Below, piece by piece: positions 45,031-53,047 of a stretch of 64,000 nucleotides of DNA. Both the position numbers and the translations under genes were made by a program. The notes under the pieces were generated by a model, which saw only the letters and a program-made list of their open reading frames with translations, did not search any database and was not told where the DNA came from. Location: contig JABXYP010000001.1 of NCBI GenBank assembly GCA_024701455.1, forward strand, positions 2,236,001 through 2,300,000. The letters run 5' to 3'. The DNA is from Bacillus sp. A301a_S52. GTDB taxonomy: Bacteria > Bacillota > Bacilli > Bacillales > Salisediminibacteriaceae. Numbering within the stretch: the stretch's first letter is position 1; each line of letters opens with the position of its first letter.

Positions 45031-45894
45031 CTATTCGCTTTCAATCAATCGTGTGACACCATCTTCCTGTGTAATTTTCTTTTCCTTTAAGAGCTTCCCT
45101 ACTGCTCTTTTAAAAGCCGCTTTACTAATGTGTAAAGCTTCTTTAATTTCTTCAGGTGAAGACTTATCTGTTAGTGCTATTTCTCCATCATTATTTTGTA
45201 AATAAATAAGCAATTGTTCAGCATCTTCATCACGGCTTTCAATGAGACGAGGACGTAATGAGATATTTAACGTTCCGTCATCTTTCACCTCAATAACTCG
45301 CCCTTTCACCCATTGTCCCATTCTCGGCTCTTTCTTCCTCTCTGAATGATGGATAAAACCACGGTACCCTTCTTCAGTAATAATAAATGATCCTATTTTA
45401 GAAGCGCGATAAACATGTCCACTGACGGGCTGATGAAGCATGTCTTTTGGTGCCTTATCTCTTTCTTGATTAATAATGGCTTCTGAGATCGGTTTAGCCA
45501 TCAATTTTCCTTTTTTATCATTGATAAGACAAACAAATAGATGATCTTTTTTTTCCGGCCAAACCGACTTATGGAACGGTAAATCATCTTTTGACACAAG
45601 TATGTCTTTTTCAATACCAATATTAACGAAAACACCTAAGCGCTCTACTTCTTCCACAACCTCAGCCCAGTCATATGAATCTAATGTCACGGTAGGAAGT
45701 TTGTCTGAAGCTGTCAGTCGTCCCTGTTTGTCTTCATAAAGGAAAACGTCAACTTCTTCCCCTTCTTGGAATGTTTGTTCAGTTGTCCGTTTAGGCAAAA
45801 GAACGTCTCCGTCACTTCCTCTTAATATGTATGCTGTAGCTATAACACTGTCAACAGTTAAACGAACAATTGATCCTGGTGTTAAATGTGACAT
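45031..45894 (-). CDS. cvfB: S1-domain RNA-binding protein CvfB
   Basis: The 287-residue protein matches B. subtilis YitL/CvfB: an N-terminal S1-like barrel, a second with ERLGVFVNIGIEKDILVSKDDLP, a third with SKIGSFIITEEGYRGFIHHSERK, and a C-terminal winged helix (EIKEALHISKAAFKRAVGKLLKEK). CvfB proteins bind poly-U-like RNA and affect virulence or gene expression in Firmicutes. It is expressed alone. Confidence 0.9.
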   Translation of the reverse strand: MSHLTPGSIVRLTVDSVIATAYILRGSDGDVLLPKRTTEQTFQEGEEVDVFLYEDKQGRLTASDKLPTVTLDSYDWAEVVEEVERLGVFVNIGIEKDILVSKDDLPFHKSVWPEKKDHLFVCLINDKKGKLMAKPISEAIINQERDKAPKDMLHQPVSGHVYRASKIGSFIITEEGYRGFIHHSERKKEPRMGQWVKGRVIEVKDDGTLNISLRPRLIESRDEDAEQLLIYLQNNDGEIALTDKSSPEEIKEALHISKAAFKRAVGKLLKEKKITQEDGVTRLIESE

Positions 45895-45977
45895 AACTAA
45901 TACCTGCTTTCTTTAAAGTTATACGTTTAGTATAATGAGCTTCTTAACTGATTTAAACATAAACATGTCTCATACGC

Positions 45978-46013
45978 AAAAAAAAGAGGAGAGTAAGTTC
46001 TCTCCCCCTCTTT
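45978..46013 (-). terminator. Terminator of ilvA
   Basis: AAAGAGGAGAG (about 45983-45993) pairs with CTCTCCCCCTCTTT (about 46000-46013) with a bulge; a run of T residues follows on the minus strand. Confidence 0.75.
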
Positions 46014-46021
46014 ACATTGAA

Positions 46022-47284
46022 CTATATAAGCAAGTTAAACAAATCTTGATCTTTATTAATTTCGGTATAAGAGAATCCATTTTTCTCCATCCTTTTAATT
46101 AATGGATGGTAATCCTCTTTATCTTTCAGTTCAATTCCAACTAATACAGGCCCTTTATCCCGATTGTTTTTCTTCGTATATTCAAATCGAGTAATATCGT
46201 CATTTTCCCCTAGAACTTCTGATAAAAACTGCCTCAAGGCTCCTGCTCGTTGCGGGAAGTTTACGATAAAATAATGTTTGAAACCGTCATAAATTAACGA
46301 CCGTTCTTTAATTTCCTGCATACGGTCAATATCGTTATTGCCGCCGCTTACAATACATACGATATTTTTCCCCTTAATCTCTTCCCGGTAATGATCCAGT
46401 GCAGAAATGGCCAAAGCTCCTGCCGGTTCAGCAACAATGGCATTTTCATTGTACAAGTTTAGCATTGTTGAGCATACTTTCCCCTCCGGTATGACCGCCA
46501 CGTCATCAATGACATGCTTTGCTACATCAAACGTAATATTGCCAATCTTTTTAACAGCTGCGCCATCGACGAATTTGTCTATCTTATCTAAAACAGTCAC
46601 TTTCCCTTTTTGTAACGATGTTTTCATTCCTGGAGCACCTGCGGGTTCAACTCCAATCACTTTAGTTTGCGGACTTATTTGTTTAAAGTAAGAGCCAACC
46701 CCTGAAATAAGACCACCTCCACCGATACTCATAAACACGTGAGAAACGGGTTCCTCCATCGCTTCAAGGATTTCCATACCGATCGTACCCTGACCAGTGA
46801 TCGTACGAAGATCGTCGAAAGGATGAATAAAAGACATGTTGTTATCATCACAAAAAGCCATAGCTTCATTAAAAGAATCATCAAATGTGTCACCAGTTAG
46901 AATCACTTCTACAAAAGGCTCCCCAAAAAATTCCACGCGGGATACTTTCTGTCTAGGCGTCGTGCTCGGCATGAAAATATGACCTCTCACTCCGAGAGCT
47001 TTACAGGAATAAGCGACTCCTTGGGCGTGATTACCAGCACTAGCACACACAACGCCGTTTTGTAATTCTTTTTCCGATAACCCTTGCATTAAATTGTAGG
47101 CCCCACGTAATTTAAATGAGCGCACAACTTGTAAATCTTCTCGTTTTAAAAATACGTTTGCCCCGTATCGCTCTGAAAGGATGGGGTCTCGTTGTAATGG
47201 CGTGTTGACGACAATATCTTTTAATACTTGGTGAGCGATTAATATATCTTTTACTTGAATATTAGTCGTTACTGTTCGTTCCAT
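46022..47284 (-). CDS. ilvA: Threonine ammonia-lyase (biosynthetic threonine deaminase)
   Basis: ATG at 47284 is chosen, with GAAAGGATT upstream, giving 420 residues (B. subtilis IlvA 422). The PLP lysine is Lys58 in VRSFKLRGAYN. Further motifs are SAGNHAQGVAY, the glycine loop SIGGGGLISGVG and SGGNNDIDRM. A C-terminal ACT-like regulatory domain starts at KHYFIVNFPQRAGALRQFL. It converts threonine to 2-oxobutyrate for isoleucine. A CodY-like box lies just upstream. It is monocistronic and away from ilvBNC. Confidence 0.94.
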   Translation of the reverse strand: MERTVTTNIQVKDILIAHQVLKDIVVNTPLQRDPILSERYGANVFLKREDLQVVRSFKLRGAYNLMQGLSEKELQNGVVCASAGNHAQGVAYSCKALGVRGHIFMPSTTPRQKVSRVEFFGEPFVEVILTGDTFDDSFNEAMAFCDDNNMSFIHPFDDLRTITGQGTIGMEILEAMEEPVSHVFMSIGGGGLISGVGSYFKQISPQTKVIGVEPAGAPGMKTSLQKGKVTVLDKIDKFVDGAAVKKIGNITFDVAKHVIDDVAVIPEGKVCSTMLNLYNENAIVAEPAGALAISALDHYREEIKGKNIVCIVSGGNNDIDRMQEIKERSLIYDGFKHYFIVNFPQRAGALRQFLSEVLGENDDITRFEYTKKNNRDKGPVLVGIELKDKEDYHPLIKRMEKNGFSYTEINKDQDLFNLLI

Positions 47285-47299
47285 GTTAATAATCCTTTC

Positions 47300-47314
47300 T
47301 ATCTTCAGAATATT
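47300..47314 (-). promoter_or_regulatory. Candidate CodY box of ilvA
   Basis: On the minus strand AATATTCTGAAGATA matches the CodY consensus AATTTTCWGAAAATT at 12 of 15 positions. It lies 16-30 nt upstream of the ilvA start, where CodY binding would block transcription when branched-chain amino acids and GTP are high. CodY control of ilvA is known in B. subtilis. Confidence 0.45.
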
Positions 47315-47525
47315 AAAATTTATCGTACCATACTCTAGCGCTTGAGAAAACAACGTTTTTAGAATTGTTAACCTCTTTAATAAAACTTTTTAAATTCTTC
47401 ATAATAGATACGATGAATCTCTAGGCATATATAACTGAAGTCTTTTCCTCCTATTCATTATAGCGTATGCTGATAGAAGTAGGTGATTTATTCTCAAACA
47501 AAAAAGAACTGAGGGGGCTAACGAA

Positions 47526-48191
47526 ATGAAAAAGTGGGCTTTTGTTTCTGATTTTGATGGCACGATATCACTCCAAGATTTTTACTGGATTATTATTGAA
47601 AAGTACTATACAGAAGGCCGAGAATGGTATAAACGTTGGAAATCAGGAGAGCTACAAGATATTGAATTTCTATCTCATATTTTCAGATCGATTAATCAAC
47701 CTGAAGCAACCATTCGTGAAGATATTCGGCAAATACCTCTTGACGAGCATGTGGAGGCCTTTATCAAAAATGTTCAAGACCAAGGCGGTGACTTTTATAT
47801 ATTAAGTGCTGGTACAGATTACTATATTAAAGAACTTATTACATATTCAGGATTATCTAATATTAACGTTTTTTCAAACAAAGGCTACTTTAATAACAAT
47901 AATATTCACCTTGATGTGGCGAGCGAAAACTGGCATTATTCAAAGCGTTATGGTATCGACAAAGCGATTGTATTAAATCATATTAAAGACAAATATGACT
48001 ATGTCTTTTATTATGGTGATAGTGAGCCTGATTCACACCCGGCAAAATACGCTGATAAAACATTTGCTAGAGAAGCACTTATTTCTATTCTTAAGGAACT
48101 AGATATACCTCATGTGCCAGTCGATAATTTTAAAGATGTAGAACAGCACCTTATTCAAGAAGGTTGGCTTAAGGACGAAAAGAAAAACTAA
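47526..48191 (+). CDS. MtnX-like HAD phosphatase
   Basis: The 221-residue protein has the HAD nucleophile FVSDFDGTISLQDF (Asp9, Asp11), an MtnX-type cap with TEGREWYKRWKSGELQDIEFL, motif II FYILSAGTDYYIKEL and motif IV FYYGDSEPDSHPAKYAD. The closest named family is MtnX, which dephosphorylates 2-hydroxy-3-keto-5-methylthiopentenyl 1-phosphate in methionine salvage. No other salvage gene is adjacent, so it may act on another phosphate. AGGGGG precedes the start. Confidence 0.8.
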   Translation: MKKWAFVSDFDGTISLQDFYWIIIEKYYTEGREWYKRWKSGELQDIEFLSHIFRSINQPEATIREDIRQIPLDEHVEAFIKNVQDQGGDFYILSAGTDYYIKELITYSGLSNINVFSNKGYFNNNNIHLDVASENWHYSKRYGIDKAIVLNHIKDKYDYVFYYGDSEPDSHPAKYADKTFAREALISILKELDIPHVPVDNFKDVEQHLIQEGWLKDEKKN

Positions 48192-48218
48192 AGAATGATC
48201 AGAGTTTAAACATACAAA

Positions 48219-48252
48219 AACCCTTGTAACGACGATTGCTGCTACAAGGGTT
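48219..48252. terminator. Bidirectional terminator between convergent genes
   Basis: AACCCTTGTA (48219-48228) pairs exactly with TACAAGGGTT (48243-48252). The stop codon of the minus-strand exonuclease gene (48251-48253) lies within the right arm. Confidence 0.75.
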
Positions 48253-48979
48253 ACTTCTTTCCAGCTAAATGCGAGTACACATCTTTTAAACAATGAAAAC
48301 CGAGTGACTCAACCTCTTTTATACATTCTACCCACATCTTCGCCGTCATAACTGCATCATGAAACGCATGGTGCCGGCTTCCTGTATCAATGCTATAATG
48401 CTGACAGCATTCATCAAGGGATACAAGCCCCTCCATTGATTTAATTAATGTCGTAAGAAAAGAAGTATCCAGTATCCGATGTTCAAAACGTGTTTTATAT
48501 AACGACCATGTGAGATGACGCATAAAACGAGTTTCATGACTAGCATGATGAGCTACAAGGGTGTCTTTTCCCGTAAATTGCAAAAAATCGTGTATGACCT
48601 CTTCAGGAGATGGTGCATTTATCACATCATCAGCTGTAATTCCGGTAAGCTCCGTAATATCCTTTGAAGGAGTTTTATCACTTTTCATCAACGAATAAAA
48701 CGTCTCTTGTTCTGATAATGTATATCCGGTAACTTTTTGAGCCCCTATAGATAAAATCCGATCCCCTTTTAAAGGGTAAAAACCGGTGGTCTCAAGGTCA
48801 AACACGGTCACTGTCAACTGGGAAAACGGAATATGAAGATGATCTTGCTGTTTCATCGCTTTCTGTAGCCTGCGAATATAAGCAATCTTCGCCGGATCTC
48901 TTTCATTAACACCATCCGTGTACCTACCAGGCGCCATTATCCCTGATAATTGCTTGAACCATGATCCCATCGGATTCAT
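48251..48979 (-). CDS. PolC-type 3'-5' exonuclease with an altered active-site residue
   Basis: The 242-residue protein has an N-terminal helical extension and an exonuclease domain from about residue 55: Asp61 and Glu63 in FDLETTGF, ILDTSFL, and HHAFHDA at the end. Where the family has H-x-A-x-x-D, it has HASHE, so the second metal-binding aspartate is Glu149. Activity may be changed. Its start overlaps the stop of the nucleotidyltransferase gene (ATGA), making it the third gene of the amt operon. Exonucleases of this type are often next to DUF294 proteins in Bacteria. Confidence 0.85.
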   Translation of the reverse strand: MNPMGSWFKQLSGIMAPGRYTDGVNERDPAKIAYIRRLQKAMKQQDHLHIPFSQLTVTVFDLETTGFYPLKGDRILSIGAQKVTGYTLSEQETFYSLMKSDKTPSKDITELTGITADDVINAPSPEEVIHDFLQFTGKDTLVAHHASHETRFMRHLTWSLYKTRFEHRILDTSFLTTLIKSMEGLVSLDECCQHYSIDTGSRHHAFHDAVMTAKMWVECIKEVESLGFHCLKDVYSHLAGKK

Positions 48980-49983
48980 ACATCGATCCCTCTGTTCTTA
49001 GAATTTTTTAGCCTAGCTGTTACGCGTTTTAAAAATAATTGGCCATCCTTCATCCATGTTTTTAACGTCTCCTTCTCTTGTTTGGTTAGCGTATCAGTCG
49101 CCACGTAATGAATGAGTTCGTATCCATGATCAGGATTTGTTAACGTTAGTCTAAACGCAATCGCTTTTTCAAATGAGTCTTTATAGGCTCTAAACTCGTG
49201 AAGGTTCCTTGGTAACATATCGAGCCTTTTTAATGTAGACGTTTCAGTTATCGCTTCAGAATAAGCGAGCAATCGGGCGCTATTAACATATGGAAACAGG
49301 ATAGTATCTTTATAATCTAACAACCCTTTTCCTCGTCCCTTTTGCTCCGTTAGCAATTGCCCGAACACGCCGACCCCTTTTTTTATATACTGAACGTTGT
49401 CACATAGCCTTATCAATGCTTCCTTATCACTAGACACGTTGTTTAATATGGGGTGTTTTAATTGGTGAAGAAGGCTTTTATCACCTCTTAAAACCCGTGC
49501 ATCCGTAAAAATTGAAAAGTGACGTAAGTTTTCCCAACTTTTATGATCGAGCCATTTTTTTAATTGTTTTTCCCAACTTGTCAGTGATTTTGTCCAATTT
49601 GGGTTACTAGCCATTACTTTTCCCTCACATGTTTCGTAACCACAGATATCTAAGCCTTTAACTATCTCCTCTCCCAGCTGTAAGAAATAATCTCTATGCT
49701 TATCATGGCCATCAAAGATGATCCCATGATCCTGATCACTTAAAAGTGATTGTTCCCATCTCCCTGAGCTGCCCATTACAATGAACGCAAAGCGAGCAGG
49801 GATTTGTCCCCGCTCACTTTCCATCTGCTTCACAGCTAAATCTACGACAGCTCTCATGATGTCATCATGTACGTCATTTAATGTTTCATGAGTAAAGGAG
49901 GATTTTTGAAAAATGTCAAGCCGCCAGTCTTTAATGTCGCCATAAGTGTGAAACGTTTGACTGTCATTCATCATATGTGTCAT
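48976..49983 (-). CDS. GlnD-like nucleotidyltransferase (DUF294)
   Basis: The 335-residue protein has the nucleotidyltransferase signature GSSGRWEQSLLSDQDHGIIF (about 71-90; metal ligands Asp83 and Asp85), as in GlnD and DUF294 proteins, and a C-terminal helical DUF294_C-type domain (LFPYVNSARLLAYSEAI). It lacks the CBS or cyclic-nucleotide domains many relatives have at the N-terminus. The start overlaps the amt stop by one base (TAATG). Linkage to an ammonium transporter suggests modification of a protein or small molecule in nitrogen signalling; that is inference. Confidence 0.82.
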   Translation of the reverse strand: MTHMMNDSQTFHTYGDIKDWRLDIFQKSSFTHETLNDVHDDIMRAVVDLAVKQMESERGQIPARFAFIVMGSSGRWEQSLLSDQDHGIIFDGHDKHRDYFLQLGEEIVKGLDICGYETCEGKVMASNPNWTKSLTSWEKQLKKWLDHKSWENLRHFSIFTDARVLRGDKSLLHQLKHPILNNVSSDKEALIRLCDNVQYIKKGVGVFGQLLTEQKGRGKGLLDYKDTILFPYVNSARLLAYSEAITETSTLKRLDMLPRNLHEFRAYKDSFEKAIAFRLTLTNPDHGYELIHYVATDTLTKQEKETLKTWMKDGQLFLKRVTARLKNSKNRGIDV

Positions 49984-51260
49984 TAAGCACCTGGTTGTTC
50001 TTCTTTATCATTTGGTGACTTAAGATTCTCTGGATACCCGTAGCTTCCATGTTCACTTAAATCAAGGCCGATAATTTCTTCCTCTTCTGTAACTCGAATG
50101 CCTCCCATGACTTTATCCATCACTTTAAGGATAATAAATGCCACTACAAAAGCGTATATACCTGAAACCGTCACCCCGATAAATTGAACCCCTAATTGCG
50201 TAAAGCCTCCACCGTAAAATAACCCAGCTAAACCACCATTCATTTCAGCTAACACCGGTGTAGCAAAGAATCCGGTAGAAAGAGTCCCCCAAATACCACA
50301 CACACCGTGGACCGAAAGAGCGAATATAGGGTCATCGATTTTCGCTTTATCGAAGAACAACATACTAAAATAAACAATGAAACCAGCGATAATACCGATT
50401 AACACGGCTGCCCAAGGGTCAACAAAAGCTGTAGAGGCTGTAATAGCTACAAGTCCTGCAAGAGCCCCGTTTAACATTGTAGGAACGTCTGCTTTACCAG
50501 TAAACATTGTGACGATTAACATGGCAGCAATAGCCCCCGCAGCAGCTGCAAGTTGGGTAGTTAATGCGACATAACCGAAGAACGCACCGTCTACTTCTAA
50601 TGTACTACCACCATTAAAACCAAACCAACCGACCCAAAGGAGAAGCACACCTAGAGCTGTGTAAACTTGGTTGTGACCAGCTAAATCATTTGAAGAACCG
50701 TCTTTATTGTATTTACCAATACGTGGTTTTAAAATAATAGTTGCAGCAAGGGCTGCCATTGCGCCAGTTAAGTGAACGACTGTCGAGCCAGCGAAATCCT
50801 GTTTTCCTAATCCTGCTAACCATCCATCGCCCCAAATCCAGTGTGCTACAACAGGATATATAAGTGCAGAAAACAAAATGGCGAAAATAATGTAAGCAGA
50901 TAATTTAGCTCGTTCAGCGAATCCACCGAAAGCGATAGTCAAAGCAATAGCCGCAAATGCAAGCTGGAAAATAAAATCTACAGAGCCTGCTAATCCGTCA
51001 ACCACAGAATCAAAATCACCGTAGAAGAAATCCGAGAAGCCGATAAAAGCATTTCCTTCTCCGTAAATGAAACCATAACCGACGGCCCAAAAAACGAGAG
51101 ATGCAATACCGACAGTAAAAATTGTTTTTCCAGCAATATGACCCGCATTTTTCATTCTCGTAGAACCTGCTTCAAGGAGAATGAATCCACCTTGCATTAA
51201 TAGGACTAAAGCAAAACAGACAATAATCCACACGTTATTCATTAAGAAAATCTCATCCAT
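49983..51260 (-). CDS. amt: Ammonium transporter (Amt family)
   Basis: The 425-residue protein has eleven predicted helices and the twin histidines His163 (VVHLTGA) and His318 (SVHGVCGIWG), plus Trp and Phe gate residues in GGFAERAKL. The C-terminal tail ending GLDLSEHGSYGYPE is the conserved cytoplasmic part normally contacted by PII (GlnK). No glnK follows; a DUF294 nucleotidyltransferase and an exonuclease do. A GlnR/TnrA box lies 95 bp upstream, indicating nitrogen-limited expression. Ribosome binding site AAGGAGAG. Confidence 0.95.
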   Translation of the reverse strand: MDEIFLMNNVWIIVCFALVLLMQGGFILLEAGSTRMKNAGHIAGKTIFTVGIASLVFWAVGYGFIYGEGNAFIGFSDFFYGDFDSVVDGLAGSVDFIFQLAFAAIALTIAFGGFAERAKLSAYIIFAILFSALIYPVVAHWIWGDGWLAGLGKQDFAGSTVVHLTGAMAALAATIILKPRIGKYNKDGSSNDLAGHNQVYTALGVLLLWVGWFGFNGGSTLEVDGAFFGYVALTTQLAAAAGAIAAMLIVTMFTGKADVPTMLNGALAGLVAITASTAFVDPWAAVLIGIIAGFIVYFSMLFFDKAKIDDPIFALSVHGVCGIWGTLSTGFFATPVLAEMNGGLAGLFYGGGFTQLGVQFIGVTVSGIYAFVVAFIILKVMDKVMGGIRVTEEEEIIGLDLSEHGSYGYPENLKSPNDKEEQPGA

Positions 51261-51320
51261 TGAAAATCACTCTCCTTGTGGTTAATCTGTCAGTTTATTT
51301 GCCAACTGATCATAGACCTC

Positions 51321-51348
51321 AGTATACAGACAGAAAATTCAGAAACAA
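51321..51348 (-). promoter_or_regulatory. Probable amt promoter
   Basis: On the minus strand TTGTTT is separated by 16 bp from TATACT (complement of 51321-51326). The GlnR/TnrA box lies immediately upstream of the -35, an arrangement used by activator TnrA. Confidence 0.5.
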
Positions 51349-51354
51349 TAAATT

Positions 51355-51371
51355 TGTCAGAAAATATAACA
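51355..51371 (-). promoter_or_regulatory. GlnR/TnrA operator
   Basis: TGTCAGAAAATATAACA fits TGTNAN7TNACA exactly, on both strands. It is centred about 103 bp upstream of the amt start and just upstream of its promoter, so TnrA activation under nitrogen limitation is the likely mode. The rest of the gap to 51889 shows only AT-rich sequence and, at about 51811-51828, a possible scrap of the dispersed repeat (CCGTGATAAAAT). Confidence 0.75.
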
Positions 51372-51889
51372 CGCTAAATATGAAAACGCTTCCTGTTTTG
51401 ACGTGAAATTTGATTGAAAAATTGTCGTCTAATCTGTGTCATTGCGCCGATTAATATGAAATTTAAACGAGCCTTCTCCAAATGTAATCACTTAATTTAC
51501 CTTATTTTCCCTGAACTAATCATACATAAACGTTATATTAAATAACAGAAGATTTTTAAAATCAGTGATGTTCGATTACTTTATTTATTTTATTGAATTT
51601 AAATCGGGCCATTGGTATTGGCATCTCAAGTACACCTAATCCTTAGAATAATTTAATGCATTACTAAAGATTTGTTAAGAGGATTCCTATATGACAATCT
51701 AGTGGTTTAACTTACTTAAGAATCTTATGCTCTCACTTTTTTAAATTTCCTTGTATCACTGACCTATTACTAAAAGTTTTAACACGTATAAAATAATCGC
51801 TTTTTCAAAGCCATCCGTGATAAAATAAGTGGCTTATGATGTGGTTACAGTATAAAATTGAATGTCTTTTTAAAAATGGTGGGATCCAA

Positions 51890-52978
51890 ATGGTGAAAGA
51901 AATCTTTGTATTACGCAGTATTGGCTGTTTATGTATTGTTTTTTTACATAGTATTTATATTGCTCTCACAACCCTTCCTGAAAGGGAAATTGGCGCTTTA
52001 TCAGCGGCGTTGTTTGATTCGTTACAACTGCTGCTCTACTTCGGAACGCCTATGTTTATTTTCATTTCACAATTTCTAATTTCATACTCTTATAGAGAAC
52101 GCCCTTTACCAAATCATTTTTTAACTAAACGATTTCGGTATATTTTGATTCCTTTTATTTTTATGGCCTTTTTTTACTCGTTACCAACTCTTTTTGAAGG
52201 TTCAACTAATTGGTTAACTAAATTTGCAATGAATGTATTATTAGGGGATTACCATGGATACTTTATATTAATTATCTTCCAGTTTTATTTGTTTCATAAA
52301 TATTTTAATCATTATTTACAGAAAATGCCTCCCAAAATAGTTTTTTTACTCGCTTTTTTAATAAATGGTAGTTATTTATGGACGTTTAACTTTACCTCTC
52401 CTCCTGATAGCCTTCCATACTCTGAATACATATGGGAGCGCCTTTATTGGATGCCCTTATTTGGGTGGCTGTTTTATTTTGTCCTAGGGTACTATGCCGG
52501 ATTGTATTATGAGAAACTTATCGTTTTTCTGGAAAGATGGCGATATGTTCTTTTAGTTGGCCCGTTAGTAAGTAGCGGTATCGTCCTCTTTTTATACCAC
52601 ACTGATATAATTGTCGTTCACAGTTCAAAAAGAATAGACATACTATTTCATACTGCAATCATATGTTTTTGTTTATTCTATCTCACTTCTTTATTAAAAA
52701 AACTGCCACAGTTTCTCGTATTGATTAGTAGATATTCTTTTGGGATTTATTTGCTACATTATTTTTATATTTTTATAGCCGATTACTTATTTCGTTTATA
52801 TCCTTTACAGCTAGGAGTTATGTATATTTTTCTTTTATTTGGATTCAGTTTATTATGTTCAATAGTGACAATCTACTGGCTAAATAAATGGCGCTACGGC
52901 TATCTGATTATTGGAAAGGTCGGTGTTCCTTATGTTGAAGCTGATCCCTCGCAAAGGTTAAAAATAAAGGAAAGCTAG
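51890..52978 (+). CDS. Acyltransferase family 3 membrane protein
   Basis: ATG 51890 is preferred over ATG 51836, which has no ribosome binding site; GGTGGGAT precedes the former weakly. The product of about 362 residues has around ten helices and starts KEIFVLRSIGCLCIVFLHS, containing the R-x10-H-type motif of OafA/WecH-like acyltransferases, followed by GTPMFIFISQFLISYS. It probably O-acetylates or acylates an envelope polysaccharide or lipid-linked sugar. No polysaccharide genes are adjacent, so the substrate is unknown. Confidence 0.85.
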   Translation: MVKEIFVLRSIGCLCIVFLHSIYIALTTLPEREIGALSAALFDSLQLLLYFGTPMFIFISQFLISYSYRERPLPNHFLTKRFRYILIPFIFMAFFYSLPTLFEGSTNWLTKFAMNVLLGDYHGYFILIIFQFYLFHKYFNHYLQKMPPKIVFLLAFLINGSYLWTFNFTSPPDSLPYSEYIWERLYWMPLFGWLFYFVLGYYAGLYYEKLIVFLERWRYVLLVGPLVSSGIVLFLYHTDIIVVHSSKRIDILFHTAIICFCLFYLTSLLKKLPQFLVLISRYSFGIYLLHYFYIFIADYLFRLYPLQLGVMYIFLLFGFSLLCSIVTIYWLNKWRYGYLIIGKVGVPYVEADPSQRLKIKES

Positions 52979-53015
52979 TAGGATATTCTTAATTCTCTAT
53001 GCTAGAGACTCATTA

Positions 53016-53047
53016 AAAACCACGTTCTCAAATGTGAACGTGGTTTT
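53016..53047. terminator. Bidirectional terminator
   Basis: AAAACCACGTTC (53016-53027) pairs exactly with GAACGTGGTTTT (53036-53047), between the acyltransferase gene and the convergent serine hydrolase gene. The hydrolase stop codon overlaps the right arm. Confidence 0.85.
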
